The translations under genes and the position numbers were made by a program. The notes under the pieces were generated by a model. It was not told the origin of the DNA. It made no database searches and saw only the letters and a program-made list of their open reading frames with translations. Shown here in pieces: positions 33,521 to 43,394 of a stretch of DNA of 64,000 bases. This DNA is from Echinometra lucunter (lineage: Eukaryota > Echinodermata > Echinoidea > Camarodonta > Echinometridae), in the NCBI GenBank assembly GCA_029962745.1, contig CM057156.1, positions 26,312,421-26,376,420 of the forward strand, given 5' to 3'. Each line of letters begins with the position of its first letter. The stretch's first letter is position 1.

Positions 33521-33996
33521 AGTGATTACACAATGGAAAATTTTTGGGGGATATATGATCGAGAGTAGAATTCTAAGAAGAATAACATTAAAAATTTGAT
33601 GATTTTAAATAGAAATCAGTACATTTTGGCTAATTTTCTCATGAAAAGTCAAGAGTTGACCAAAAAATTTGAGTATGAGGTATGACGTAAAAGTGGGTAC
33701 CCAACTTCGCGCATTGCAGTTGTGTTGCGCGCTAGACTGTACAATATGTATTATACCTTGCGCGCATTTTCCTAGAAGTGCGCGACAAGGTACTTTGACG
33801 TCATTTTGACGTAAAAGTGGGTACCCAGTTGAAACTGGGTCACAGCTGAGGGGTCAAAAATATCCTGAAATCTTACCACATTTTGGGGTTTCCTTGGCAA
33901 CACGACTTTAAAAAAAACTTTAGGCAGATGATTTTCTGCTAATAAAATCATGCTCTTTTAAATGAACTAACATTGTTTCAGCATTGGGTACCCCCT
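33521..33996. mobile_element. TTAA-flanked MITE, family 3
   Basis: A 476-bp insertion between TTAA 33517-33520 and 33997-34000, absent from A1 and A2, where the flanks are joined. Imperfect inverted ends: AGTGATTACACAATG against AGGGGGTACCCAATG, 11 of 15 matching. Inside, GACGTAAAAGTGGGTACCCA occurs twice (near 33684 and 33808). No coding capacity. Confidence 0.85.
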
Positions 33997-34000
33997 TTAA

Positions 34001-35156
34001 GAATATCCGGCCGACCGAGATGCCTGTCGGGTTACATAAATCAGGGACTTTATTCAAGAGTTGACAGCCCTCGCACGATCGCATCCAAGCATGCTCTGGG
34101 ACTGAACATGGTGAAGGTGAGAATAGCCCAATCAAAAGAATTTGCAGACATCGATGAACAATAACCATGACTGCAGGTACCTTGACATGACATGACATGA
34201 TAATCGAGAGACTTGCATTATAATCATCTTAACGAAATAAACCTCGATTTAGCTTTTATTAGCTATATTACTACTACTCTTCTTCTTCTTCTTCTTACTG
34301 TTATCATCATCATCATTATTATTATTATAATTATTATTGTTGTTGGTGTTATGATCAATATCATTACATAATATGTTCATGCAGTGTGCCACCTACCCCT
34401 TAGTTTGCAGTCAACTAAAATCTCAACTAAATATTTCAAAATACTTTCAGGAAATGTTCATACTTGTGGATAGCCCAGCTTCTCTTCTTTCACATTTCCC
34501 CCTTTCCCCAAAATAAATATGCAAATATTAACAAAAAAAGATAAATCCATAAAAAATGAATAAAACCTTAAGCTATTTTACGCTTGAGTAACCAAAAGTA
34601 ATTTTTTGTGCAAGGTCCAAAAGTCGTTGACAACAACTGGTATATTTTGTTCAGACTGGCATCTGATCAGCGCAGCCGAAAACAGTGTTAACAGTGATGG
34701 CTGAGGAAATTGCATATTTTGAAGTATTTCTGACAATTTATGAATGGAAATTCACTTCTTTGTTTGTTTTCTGAAGTACCTCATCAACATGTCATGGTTG
34801 AGTGAGCGGCTGAATACTTTATCAATGATTGTTTTCAAATGTTAATTTTCTTACAAGTTCCGACATTCGAGCTGGCGTAATTCAGATGTCAGAAAAAGCA
34901 TGTCAGCACGTAATCATGCAAGCATCGATTAATCTAAAGTACATAAAGGCACATATCTAATTTTGTACATGCCGGGTCAAATGGGGTCAAAGTAGTTAAT
35001 TGATCTTTAAGGAAGTGGGGCTGAAATGCAGGTACTTCAACACTTTGCAATTACATTTATCAGTGCGAAGTTCTAAAAGTGTCCTACATGCATTTCTGCT
35101 ACTGTGGGGCGTATTGTAGTGCATGATTGTAATATTGCAGTTTATAACTTATCAAG

Positions 35157-35187
<31 letters not shown>

Positions 35188-35322
35188 AAAAAAAAAAAAA
35201 AACACATACAAAAGAAATACCAACAACAACAAAACGGATTTTCAGCCTCATTGGCTTTTTTGCTTTGAAGTTTTTCAGCAACGTTTCACGATGGCCCTGT
35301 CACCATACATTATGAAAGCAGA
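34001..35322. other. 3' flank of A3
   Basis: Resumes homology to the A1 and A2 flanks directly after the MITE. Contains CTT and ATT repeats near 34275-34340 and a C(n)A(n) tract at about 35157-35202. No gene. Confidence 0.6.
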
Positions 35323-35987
35323 TGATCTCGCTTTCTAAACTCTACATGCTCTACATTCATCTGAATAATGGTCTGAGATCGTGAAATTGTAACTATCCTT
35401 CCGCTTCACGCTATCCCCCTTTTCAAACAGGCTTGAAGATATAAGGGTCTTTTAAAAACTCATTGCATAAGTCCCTGCCATCCAAGTTTTGATAAATGGG
35501 AGACTACAGCTTGCAGTGAACAAGTTCACGTCCCTCTGGATCGTTTCATAGTGCTAGCAATTATACTTCGATGGAGTCACTTTGTTTTGTTTTTGCTGAA
35601 ATCAGCGGGACTAATGGACATCAGAAAAGTTTCGATAATGTATAATTACGTGAAACTGACTGCGTTTATTTTATTAATCTCCTTTTGGATTTCTCTTGTA
35701 TTATGTTACTGACCGCAGAATTGAAATTCATTCAGTCAAAATCAAATGAATCATTTATCTGTTATTACTAAACTATAAACTATGACAGAATAATTTGAGT
35801 GCCCTTGTTTTCACTTTGCTGCTCTGCTGTTAATACTATTATTTAAATAGCGATAGTGCTGCAGTACCTTACGAGGTGCACCCAGGCCTTATACAGTTCT
35901 TTGGAAGCCAATATACGTTTCATAAGAGCAGTATTTTCGGTACCATGGTTTTGACTGAATTGAATCACCACGCATTTGCCTGATACA
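35323..35987. other. 5' flank of B1
   Basis: Unique AT-rich sequence between the A and B arrays; presumably contains the B1 promoter. No core promoter element is clear enough to call. Confidence 0.4.
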
Positions 35988-37937
35988 ATGTTTTTGAAGA
36001 ATGTGTTCCTCGCATTCACGTTGACTGTTGATACTTTGGCCTTTGCCATTTCAACTGATTATCAGCGTAATTTTCAAACGAACCTAACACTGAACTTGGT
36101 TCGGGGGGAGAGTGTTTCATTGCCATGTAAATTAAAGTCGAGTCTAGAAAAGCATCAAACTGTAATCTGGAGAAAAGAAAACGATGACACTCTAGTAAGG
36201 TGTTCAATACATGGCGGTTGTTTGTTTGGAGGCGAAACGCAGCAAAGATATAAAATTCTTACAAATCTAGAAAACGAGTTTTCATTTGAAATCACAAATT
36301 TACACATTCACTCCCTTCGCTTATTCAAGAAGGTACCTGCTAAAATGTATTGGACATATTCAAGAAAGTATGCGTTCATGACACTTGCATTTGTGGTGAT
36401 GTTTAGTGATTCGAACTTTGCTTTGGGAGGCCAGCAATGTGGCGAAGGGAATTATTACACAATCCCCTCGCACCATGGAGATACAGTCGTTTTGCCATGT
36501 ATACTGCAATCTATTTTATTGAAAAATCAGTTGATAAGTTGGAGAAACAGAAATGGCGACACGCTAATACGATGCGAAACATTAACAAAATGTTCGCATT
36601 CGATCTTTGACCATGTTGACTATCAACAGCGCTTTGGAATTCTTACAAACTACGAGAAAAACTTTACTATCCAGATCACGAATGCTAAAGGTATTGACAG
36701 CTCTACGTATTACTGTGAATTACACGAAGGTAGTATAGCCTTATGTAACGTCTCCATTGTTACATTAAATGTGACTGAGCAGAACATTCAGAGCGTTACG
36801 CCAAGCCGGTCTCACCTTACCAAAAAAATCCCTACAGAATTTCAGTCAGCTAATTATACCTCCATTGTTTCAATAATTCGTGCCACAGCACTTTCTGAAA
36901 TTAGCACAACATCCCTTCCAAAAAAGCAACCGCATTTCCACACTTCGGAATTTGTTATTCTCGCAGTTACCATAACAATACTTCTCATTTTATTGTTGTT
37001 TGCTGCATTATGTTGCATTTTGTTTACAAACAAGATGGAAATCTATTCACGACTAATAAACAATGTGAGCAGACGTGTTGATATTCATAACAGCGATATG
37101 TTTGAAATGACCCTTCCAGAGGCGATAACTACACATTGTGACGGCAATAGTCTCGTTAACCTCGAGGATCAAACAGTAAACAAACCAATTGCCAATTTAA
37201 CAGACCACTTGTCCTCTGTACCTGTGGTGCCTTCGCCACCAAGTGGGCCAGAAGTATTCGGAGAAACTTCAGAGCAGTTTATGAAAGATGATTCGAGGTC
37301 GAGCTCTTTGTTGAACGAAAACCTGAAAAAGTCAGGAAAAACTGTACATAAAGATCCACCATTTCATGAGGCGCAATGCAACTCTTCTGAACAATGCCGA
37401 CATGTGACCTTCAGAAGACCTGAAAATAGAAAACCAAGCGCAAAAGACCACACGTTCGTCGACCAAGAGCCGAGGATAAAGATTACAAGAACATACTTTC
37501 CTCCATCGCTAAACCCTCCTTTAGAACCTTTTCTAACCACATCTGGGGAATATAGCCGAAATATTTTTAGATCGAACAGCAGTTCTCCAAATACGTCAAG
37601 CTTGTGCGGCAATCAGCATTGCGGATTGGTTGATGCTGCGTGTTCAAGTCCTGTCGACGACGCAATACATACTTACTGTATCATCAAGGATCAAGGTACC
37701 CCATTTCATTTAAGAAACTATCACAGAAGGCCACCTCCCACGGCTTTCAACCTTACACTGGGACAAGATACTCCACATCATGGAGCTGCTCTTCCAAATA
37801 TTTTAACAACTCAGTCTAGACAGACTGACGACTTTAGTGATATCCTCGACCCTGGAACTGATTGTGCCTTTTCTCGGCAAGTCACAGTCTCAAGGCACCT
37901 TGCTCCAACACGTAGAAGGGCAAAAGAATGGCCATAG
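35988..37937 (+). CDS. B1: chimeric Ig receptor, half domain plus full IgV, long tail
   Basis: 649 residues from ATG 35988. Residues 1-22 are a signal peptide (NVFLAFTLTVDTLAFA). Residues ~30-108 are the first part of an IgV domain: Cys47 (VSLPC), Trp61, RCSIHGGC (72-78), up to the E strand (FSFEITN); the F-strand Cys and G strand are absent. The frame then enters sequence that is 5' flank in B2/B3 and continues into MYWTYSRKYAFMTLAFVVMF (120-), the B-type signal peptide, now internal. A complete V domain follows (Cys171, Trp185, RCETLTKC, DSSTYYC ending Cys243, extra Cys253), stalk, helix at ~321-346, then a tail with YSRL near the membrane, VPSPPSGP, RSNSSSP and TYCII. It may also be translated from ATG 36345, giving an ordinary B protein. 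Its tail runs ~73 residues past the B2/B3 stop. AATAAA at 38142-38147. Confidence 0.75.
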   Translation: MFLKNVFLAFTLTVDTLAFAISTDYQRNFQTNLTLNLVRGESVSLPCKLKSSLEKHQTVIWRKENDDTLVRCSIHGGCLFGGETQQRYKILTNLENEFSFEITNLHIHSLRLFKKVPAKMYWTYSRKYAFMTLAFVVMFSDSNFALGGQQCGEGNYYTIPSHHGDTVVLPCILQSILLKNQLISWRNRNGDTLIRCETLTKCSHSIFDHVDYQQRFGILTNYEKNFTIQITNAKGIDSSTYYCELHEGSIALCNVSIVTLNVTEQNIQSVTPSRSHLTKKIPTEFQSANYTSIVSIIRATALSEISTTSLPKKQPHFHTSEFVILAVTITILLILLLFAALCCILFTNKMEIYSRLINNVSRRVDIHNSDMFEMTLPEAITTHCDGNSLVNLEDQTVNKPIANLTDHLSSVPVVPSPPSGPEVFGETSEQFMKDDSRSSSLLNENLKKSGKTVHKDPPFHEAQCNSSEQCRHVTFRRPENRKPSAKDHTFVDQEPRIKITRTYFPPSLNPPLEPFLTTSGEYSRNIFRSNSSSPNTSSLCGNQHCGLVDAACSSPVDDAIHTYCIIKDQGTPFHLRNYHRRPPPTAFNLTLGQDTPHHGAALPNILTTQSRQTDDFSDILDPGTDCAFSRQVTVSRHLAPTRRRAKEWP

Positions 37938-38929
37938 CTGCTACACCGCTGGATACAAAAGGCCAAGCAATGGTCTACACCTGGATGAAATCCGATCTTC
38001 GTCTACACTACTCTCGTCTCGCCTTGGCCGTTACGGAAGAAGGGTTCGACCGGACGGTATCGAGTTTCGCACATCACCACCTCTTCCAAAAAGAACACAC
38101 AGGGAACTTGTCGGACTTGAGCAATGATATAACAATGTTAAAATAAACTCAATTTCAACTTCAGAAGAAAGAACTCTTATCAGATGTTAGAAGTCATGCC
38201 TTACGAAAGATAATCATATTATGTTACCACCGTACCTGCATTGGCGCTTTTAAGCGCAGTTTAAAGAAAAATACTCAAACTATACTTCACCGTAATTACT
38301 GTGTGTGAATAGATTTATTTCGTTTACTTTGTTGGAAATGGTTTCTTGACAAAGTACGTGAATGAGAGCAACGACCTTACACATAAGGGATACAGTGGGG
38401 TTGCTTTTAATGATTCCTTAATGCTTGATAGTTGTTTTTCAATTTCACTTCTGTTTATCGTTGCTGAAAATGTCGTAATTGCTTTTTTGATGAATGAATG
38501 CTAACAATAAAATCTCCTCGGCAATTACTTGCAATTTCAAATTGCTATGCACAGTACGTTCAAGAAATTAAAGCAATGGCAGACTGGTATAGTGAGTGAT
38601 TTCGAGAGAGGATTTTACACGACAGTGCGTGAGTTTGTTCAGTAGTAGGTCTGGTTATGATGAATAAAGGTAAATATACCTTTATTTATGGAACTCTTCG
38701 TAATTATTTGAGGACTGTCAGTAATATTCACATTCACAATTGCAATACTGTTTTTAATTGAATGTCATCATAATAACCTGTTGGTATTTTCTGTTCGCTA
38801 AATTCTTACATTTTCGACACTATGCTTTTCTAAGTTCCCTCGAAAATTTTTATCTTCACGTAGGATATTCCAGAATATATTAAAGACCCCTCACCTTGGA
38901 CCTGTACATATTTGTGTATCGGAATTTAA
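37938..38929. other. 3' flank of B1
   Basis: Matches the flanks after B2 (57350-58130) and B3 (63350-64000), for example GTTACCACCGTRYMTGTATTGG and TTGACAAAGTACGTGAAT. It carries AATAAA at 38142-38147. Homology to the B2 flank stops near 38650, where an insertion block starts. Confidence 0.6.
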
Positions 38930-39836
38930 GGTACATGTAACTTTCACTGTTATGTCACAAAGATTTTCAACTTCTGCCAAAACATTATTATAAATTTTAG
39001 AGGGTTATGACAAGTTCTTAAAACTGCCCTTTTAATTGTCGTTTCTGTTTTTTCCCCTTAGTTGTTGATTCCTCATATAGAAATATTGCCATCTTAGTCA
39101 AAGATTGCATAATGTTGTTTTATATATTGTTCATTTAGGTTCAAACCAAGAAACCAGATCTTAGTCTGATTCATTTGCGTTTGCTTAATTTGGTAAACAT
39201 TACAAAATGGAAACTCCTCATCAAAGCTTGAAGTGTGTTCAAGCTTTGATGAGGAATTTCCATTTTTCACATTGTATATATACCTGTGGGGAAATGGATA
39301 TATGTTGTTTGTATCATTTTTGTTTACGACCTTCATGAAAAGGAGAGGAAAAAATAGTAGGGTGCATTATAGTTTATTAGATTATACAAAAATAACTATT
39401 TAAAGAAAAACAGGAAAAACAGTAACATACTCGAAACTACTTGATCCGTGTAATGTTTTCCAACTACAGCAAATGTAGAATTAATATGTAAAATGAAATA
39501 TGAAAAGTTCAGTCTAGACAAAGGCCTGGAATAAACTTACATGATATGTTACTGGATGAATTGTCAAAAGTAAGCGAACTTGAATAAAATCAGAGTAAGA
39601 TATGATCTATTGTTTTGAAACAAAATGAACAATATATTAAAACAACATTATGCAATCTTTACATGCAATACATGTATTTCTATGTAAGGAATCAACAACA
39701 ACAAAAGGAACAAAAACAAAAAAGAGAATCAAAAGGGAAGTTTTAAGAACTTGCCATAAAAAACCCCCCTCTAATTTATAACGTTTTGGTAGAACTTGAA
39801 AATCTGTGTGACATAACAGCGAAAGTTAAATGTACC
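38930..39836. mobile_element. Fold-back TTAA element, family 4
   Basis: A 907-bp element with very long inverted arms: the sequence after TTAA 38926-38929 (GGTACATGTAACTTTC...) returns inverted before TTAA 39837-39840, and similarity extends for about 280 bp with small indels (for example TTGCATAATGTTGTTTTA at 39105 and its complement near 39650). Near the centre is a tight hairpin, 25-nt arms 39208-39232 and 39238-39262, with a 5-nt loop. No protein-coding capacity. Confidence 0.85.
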
Positions 39837-39840
39837 TTAA

Positions 39841-40330
39841 AGTAAAAGGCTAACATTGTGAGAATTAAAAAAAAAAAATCATTTTGCTACTTGACAATCA
39901 TATAACACACTATAGTTTAAAAATACCAGTCTGAAAGATTCAAAGTATAATATCGACGGAAAGTATTTTTAAATATTAAAAAATGTAAATCAATGTTTGA
40001 AGAAAATATAATGGTCGGTCGCACAGACTGGACACAAGGAGCGTGCATGTGCACAGAATTCACCTGATCAGTGTATGCATATCATGAATAATACAGGAAG
40101 AGAGGTGCAGCCAACGGTTTTTTTGAACTGGTTGAAAATGCTCCTCTAGAGTTATTTGTCTCATGAGACCAAAACTAGCAAAATCGGCCTTTGCGTCTTA
40201 TTAACAGTTTACCATTTCAAATTAAGGTTGGTTTCAGGGTTTCTGAGTACAAATACAAATACTCATATACATGTTTCATCTTAGTTTGATAATTTTTTAA
40301 ATCAGCTGCTCACAAAGTTAGCCAATGTCT
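39841..40330. mobile_element. TTAA-flanked MITE, family 2, old copy
   Basis: A 490-bp relative of the element at 25922, similar along its whole length, right end GTTAGCCAATGTCT, left end decayed (AGTAAAAGGCTAAC). Flanks are TTAA 39837-39840 and 40331-40334. Its left TTAA is the same tetranucleotide that closes the fold-back element, so one element inserted into the target duplication of the other. Confidence 0.9.
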
Positions 40331-40334
40331 TTAA

Positions 40335-42400
40335 CTTCTGCACAAAAATGTACAGCTCATAGGTGGGGTCTTTCATGTATTATTGAATATCCTACATGCA
40401 AATACAAATTATCTAGAGAAATTGGAAAAACACAAAGTGTTGAAAATGTATTTCTGTCAGTATTATTTTATAGTAAACAGAAAACATCAACAAGTTATTA
40501 TTATGACCTGAAATTGAAATGTTATCGCAATTGTTATGGGCATTGTGAACGTGAACACTACTGACAATCCTCAAATATGAATTACGAAAAGTTCAAAAAA
40601 GAAAGTATATCAAAACTTTCATGTATTTTGGTGCACCTTTTATATCATTATCCAAATTTTGGCGGCCATTTTGAAAAGCTGCCTTATTGATAGCCTCCCC
40701 TTTTTGTTAATGACATGGTTTTTTTGTTGCAAATACGTGAACAAAACTAATTTAAATCTGGACAAATCTGCTTCATAGCATCGTTTGTAAGACTCGCAAA
40801 TGATTTTTTTTTTCCATTGGAATTTGGCGGCCATTTTGAAAAGCGCCCTCTTTTTGGACCTCTTCATAGATTATGTGTTTCTAACTTATATATCATTTTA
40901 TTTATTCATGGTACTTAATGCTTGCAGATATGTATATAGTGGAAAGACAAAAAAAAAAAAGAAAAAAAAAAAGAAAAGAAAACCAAACAAAACGATGTAT
41001 AGCAGCTTCTGTGCTACTTTTTAATCTTCTTATAACAGCTGCGTCATCTTCACATCGTTTCATTACATTGTTATTGGAAATTTATTACATGCATTGTTAT
41101 CTTATTGTTACTTTTTATTGACCTAGTTGTGGATGTAAAAAACCAATACTTTGAGCTACTTAAAAACAGAAATATTTGGGCAACTGCACCATGCCCATGT
41201 TCACATCGCATATATCTAGCTTTCTATGAAAATTGATCTCATTCACCCTTACATGTTAAGCCTATCAAGCCTATTCGGATGCCTACCCTTTTTCGTGGTT
41301 CACTGTCATGTATATACATCATGTACATATATATATGTCGTTATCAAAAATAATAAAACTAAAAAAAAAACTTTACATATAAAGGTTTATTTCAAATTAT
41401 TGGTGTGGCCTCCGGATCGGTTCTTGTCTTGTTTTAGGTGGGAAGAATTTTTTATCACAACATCTTCTTCGCTCTTATCGCACAAGATATCCTTTTTTTT
41501 TTCTTAATATGTTTACACTGGAAATATGAATTGTAAGCTGAAACTTTATCTTGTATCTTGAATCTTGAATGTTGAGTCTTTCTTTCTGCAAAGAACAATC
41601 CTTTAACATTGCTCGACTACTTCGAATTTGGTTCATTATTTGAAAATGTATATAAGGAGCAATAAAGATAATTTTGGAATGAAATCATTTCGTTTGTTTT
41701 TATCTTCATTCAACTTAAAAAAGTTAGAGTCTGTATAGGAATCAATGACTCAAGCTTGTGTTGTGCCGGGAGAGAGAGCGAGAGAAATGAATAGGAAAAG
41801 GAAATATGAACACACTTTTCATCACTGATTCTAAATACACCATGTATATTAAACATTTAACGATTTGGGGGAAACCATTCTGTCAGCGTGAATTTGGGGT
41901 GTCGGGCTTAAACATCAGAATTTAGAGCAAATCGATGTTGCAAATCGTTTTAAGTCATTATTTTCCTTTTCACATGAATTTTCGATCGAGTTTATGTGGA
42001 AAGGACTATAAACTGATACAATAGATACAATCTGACCATTAGCAGCTAAAGGTCGTTTGACCAAAAATCTAAAACCCACCGACATGAATTCTTGATAATT
42101 TGCTTATTATTGTGCACCCATGGTGCATTCCATGATACTCAGTTGCATGGAAGCATTATTTTCAAAAGGAAAAATAAAAGCTATTCATGAGGCACCTCAG
42201 TCACTTTGGGAGTGATTATTCAAGTGTGTAAAAAGGACCTCTCTATGTTTACAATATCTATGGATATTTGGGGTCATTTGTGACATGAGCTAACTCCGAA
42301 CTGGTCTTTCACCAATACAAATGCTAATCCCATTAGCAAGCTTTAGCAATACGAGTACGAGTACCAGAAACAGTACATGGTAGCAGTACTATTGTAATAA
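40335..42400. other. Flank of B1: unmatched part, then unit sequence shared with 58255-59600
   Basis: Up to about 40870 the sequence has no counterpart after B2; it contains a 24-bp direct repeat (AATTTGGCGGCCATTTTGAA) at about 40657 and 40821. From 40870 on it is the B-unit flank, matching 58255-59600 (for example TTTAGGTGGGAAGAA and CCTTTAACATTGC). Poly-A tract at about 40950-40980. No gene. Confidence 0.6.
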
Positions 42401-42917
42401 TTAGATAATATTGGATGGCCTTGAGAGGGATACGTGAAAATATTGAAAAACCTGTGGAGAAATATTGGACGAGTCGAAGATAATATTTTTCCATAAGCGA
42501 GTACCAATATTTTTATGTATTCCACGAAAAATGGTCATACAATATTATAATTATTATTTAGATATAGATCTAGAATTGGAACAGAGTTCATCTAGAATAC
42601 ATCTAGACCTACTCCACAAGAAAATGTAAAATGTGATTGTGATTTAGGTTCTACTCATCATTTTGAAGAAATCTTGTAAACTGCATCTCGGCATTTGAAG
42701 CTTGTAAATAAACAAATGCAAACTGGAAGTTCCTCCCCATGACAACAGGAAAAGTTAATTAACAATGCTTAAATTTCAAGTACACAGAAAAAGTAACTCC
42801 AACTTTATGTATGTCTTGTAACTCAAAAATAATACAGCTACAAAGTTGAACTTGCAATTACATTGAGACGTCACGCTAGCTGCAGCTAGTGCGTATAAAC
42901 GTCTGCATAATCCAGGT

Positions 42918-42950
42918 GACAATGACAATGACAATGACAATGAATGACAA
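42918..42950. repeat. GACAAT tandem repeat
   Basis: Five to six GACAAT units followed by AATAAAAATGAATTTTTATT. On the minus strand this reads as an A/T-rich stretch followed by repeated ATTGTC, the kind of short tandem tail that closes CR1/L2-type LINEs. It could be the 3' end of the minus-strand LINE above it. Confidence 0.6.
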
Positions 42951-43394
42951 TAAAAATGAATTTTTATTTTCCCATGTCACCCTTTTCAAGGGCATTGAAG
43001 AAAATCAGTTATAAACATATCAAGTAAAATATAATTTGAAGTGAATTAAATGCGTCCATATTATTTCGATTAATGAAAAAGAAATAGAATTAAATTAGAT
43101 GTACAGAGGTTGAATTGAGACTTGAATTGTATATGACTTAATCATGATAACTAACAATCAGTAATAATGTTAAAGGAGTAAAACTGAATAGATATGAATT
43201 AGATACGCAAAGCAGTCAGCACCACCCCCTTCAAAAAATAAAAATAAAAATAAAAAGGTAGTAATTAAAAGATTAGGTAATTAGAGCTGTGAATTAGTGA
43301 TGGCAATTTGCTACGCATTTCGATTACTGAAGGCACACACTAACTGAGAATGAATTAAAATAATAGAATAATAACAAATCATGGGCATCAACTA

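Larger units (their letters stand above)
29677..35322 (+). repeat. Tandem unit A3 (third of three)
   Basis: Colinear with A1 and A2 up to about 35322, where CACCATACATTATGAAAGCAG gives way to unrelated sequence. It is visibly more diverged than the other two and contains a 476-bp MITE at 33521. Confidence 0.9.

Noticed and set aside
18741..35322. CRISPR-like array from regularly repeated blocks
   Set aside because: Repeats are imperfect minisatellites and 5-kb segmental copies in a eukaryotic genome; no spacer structure.
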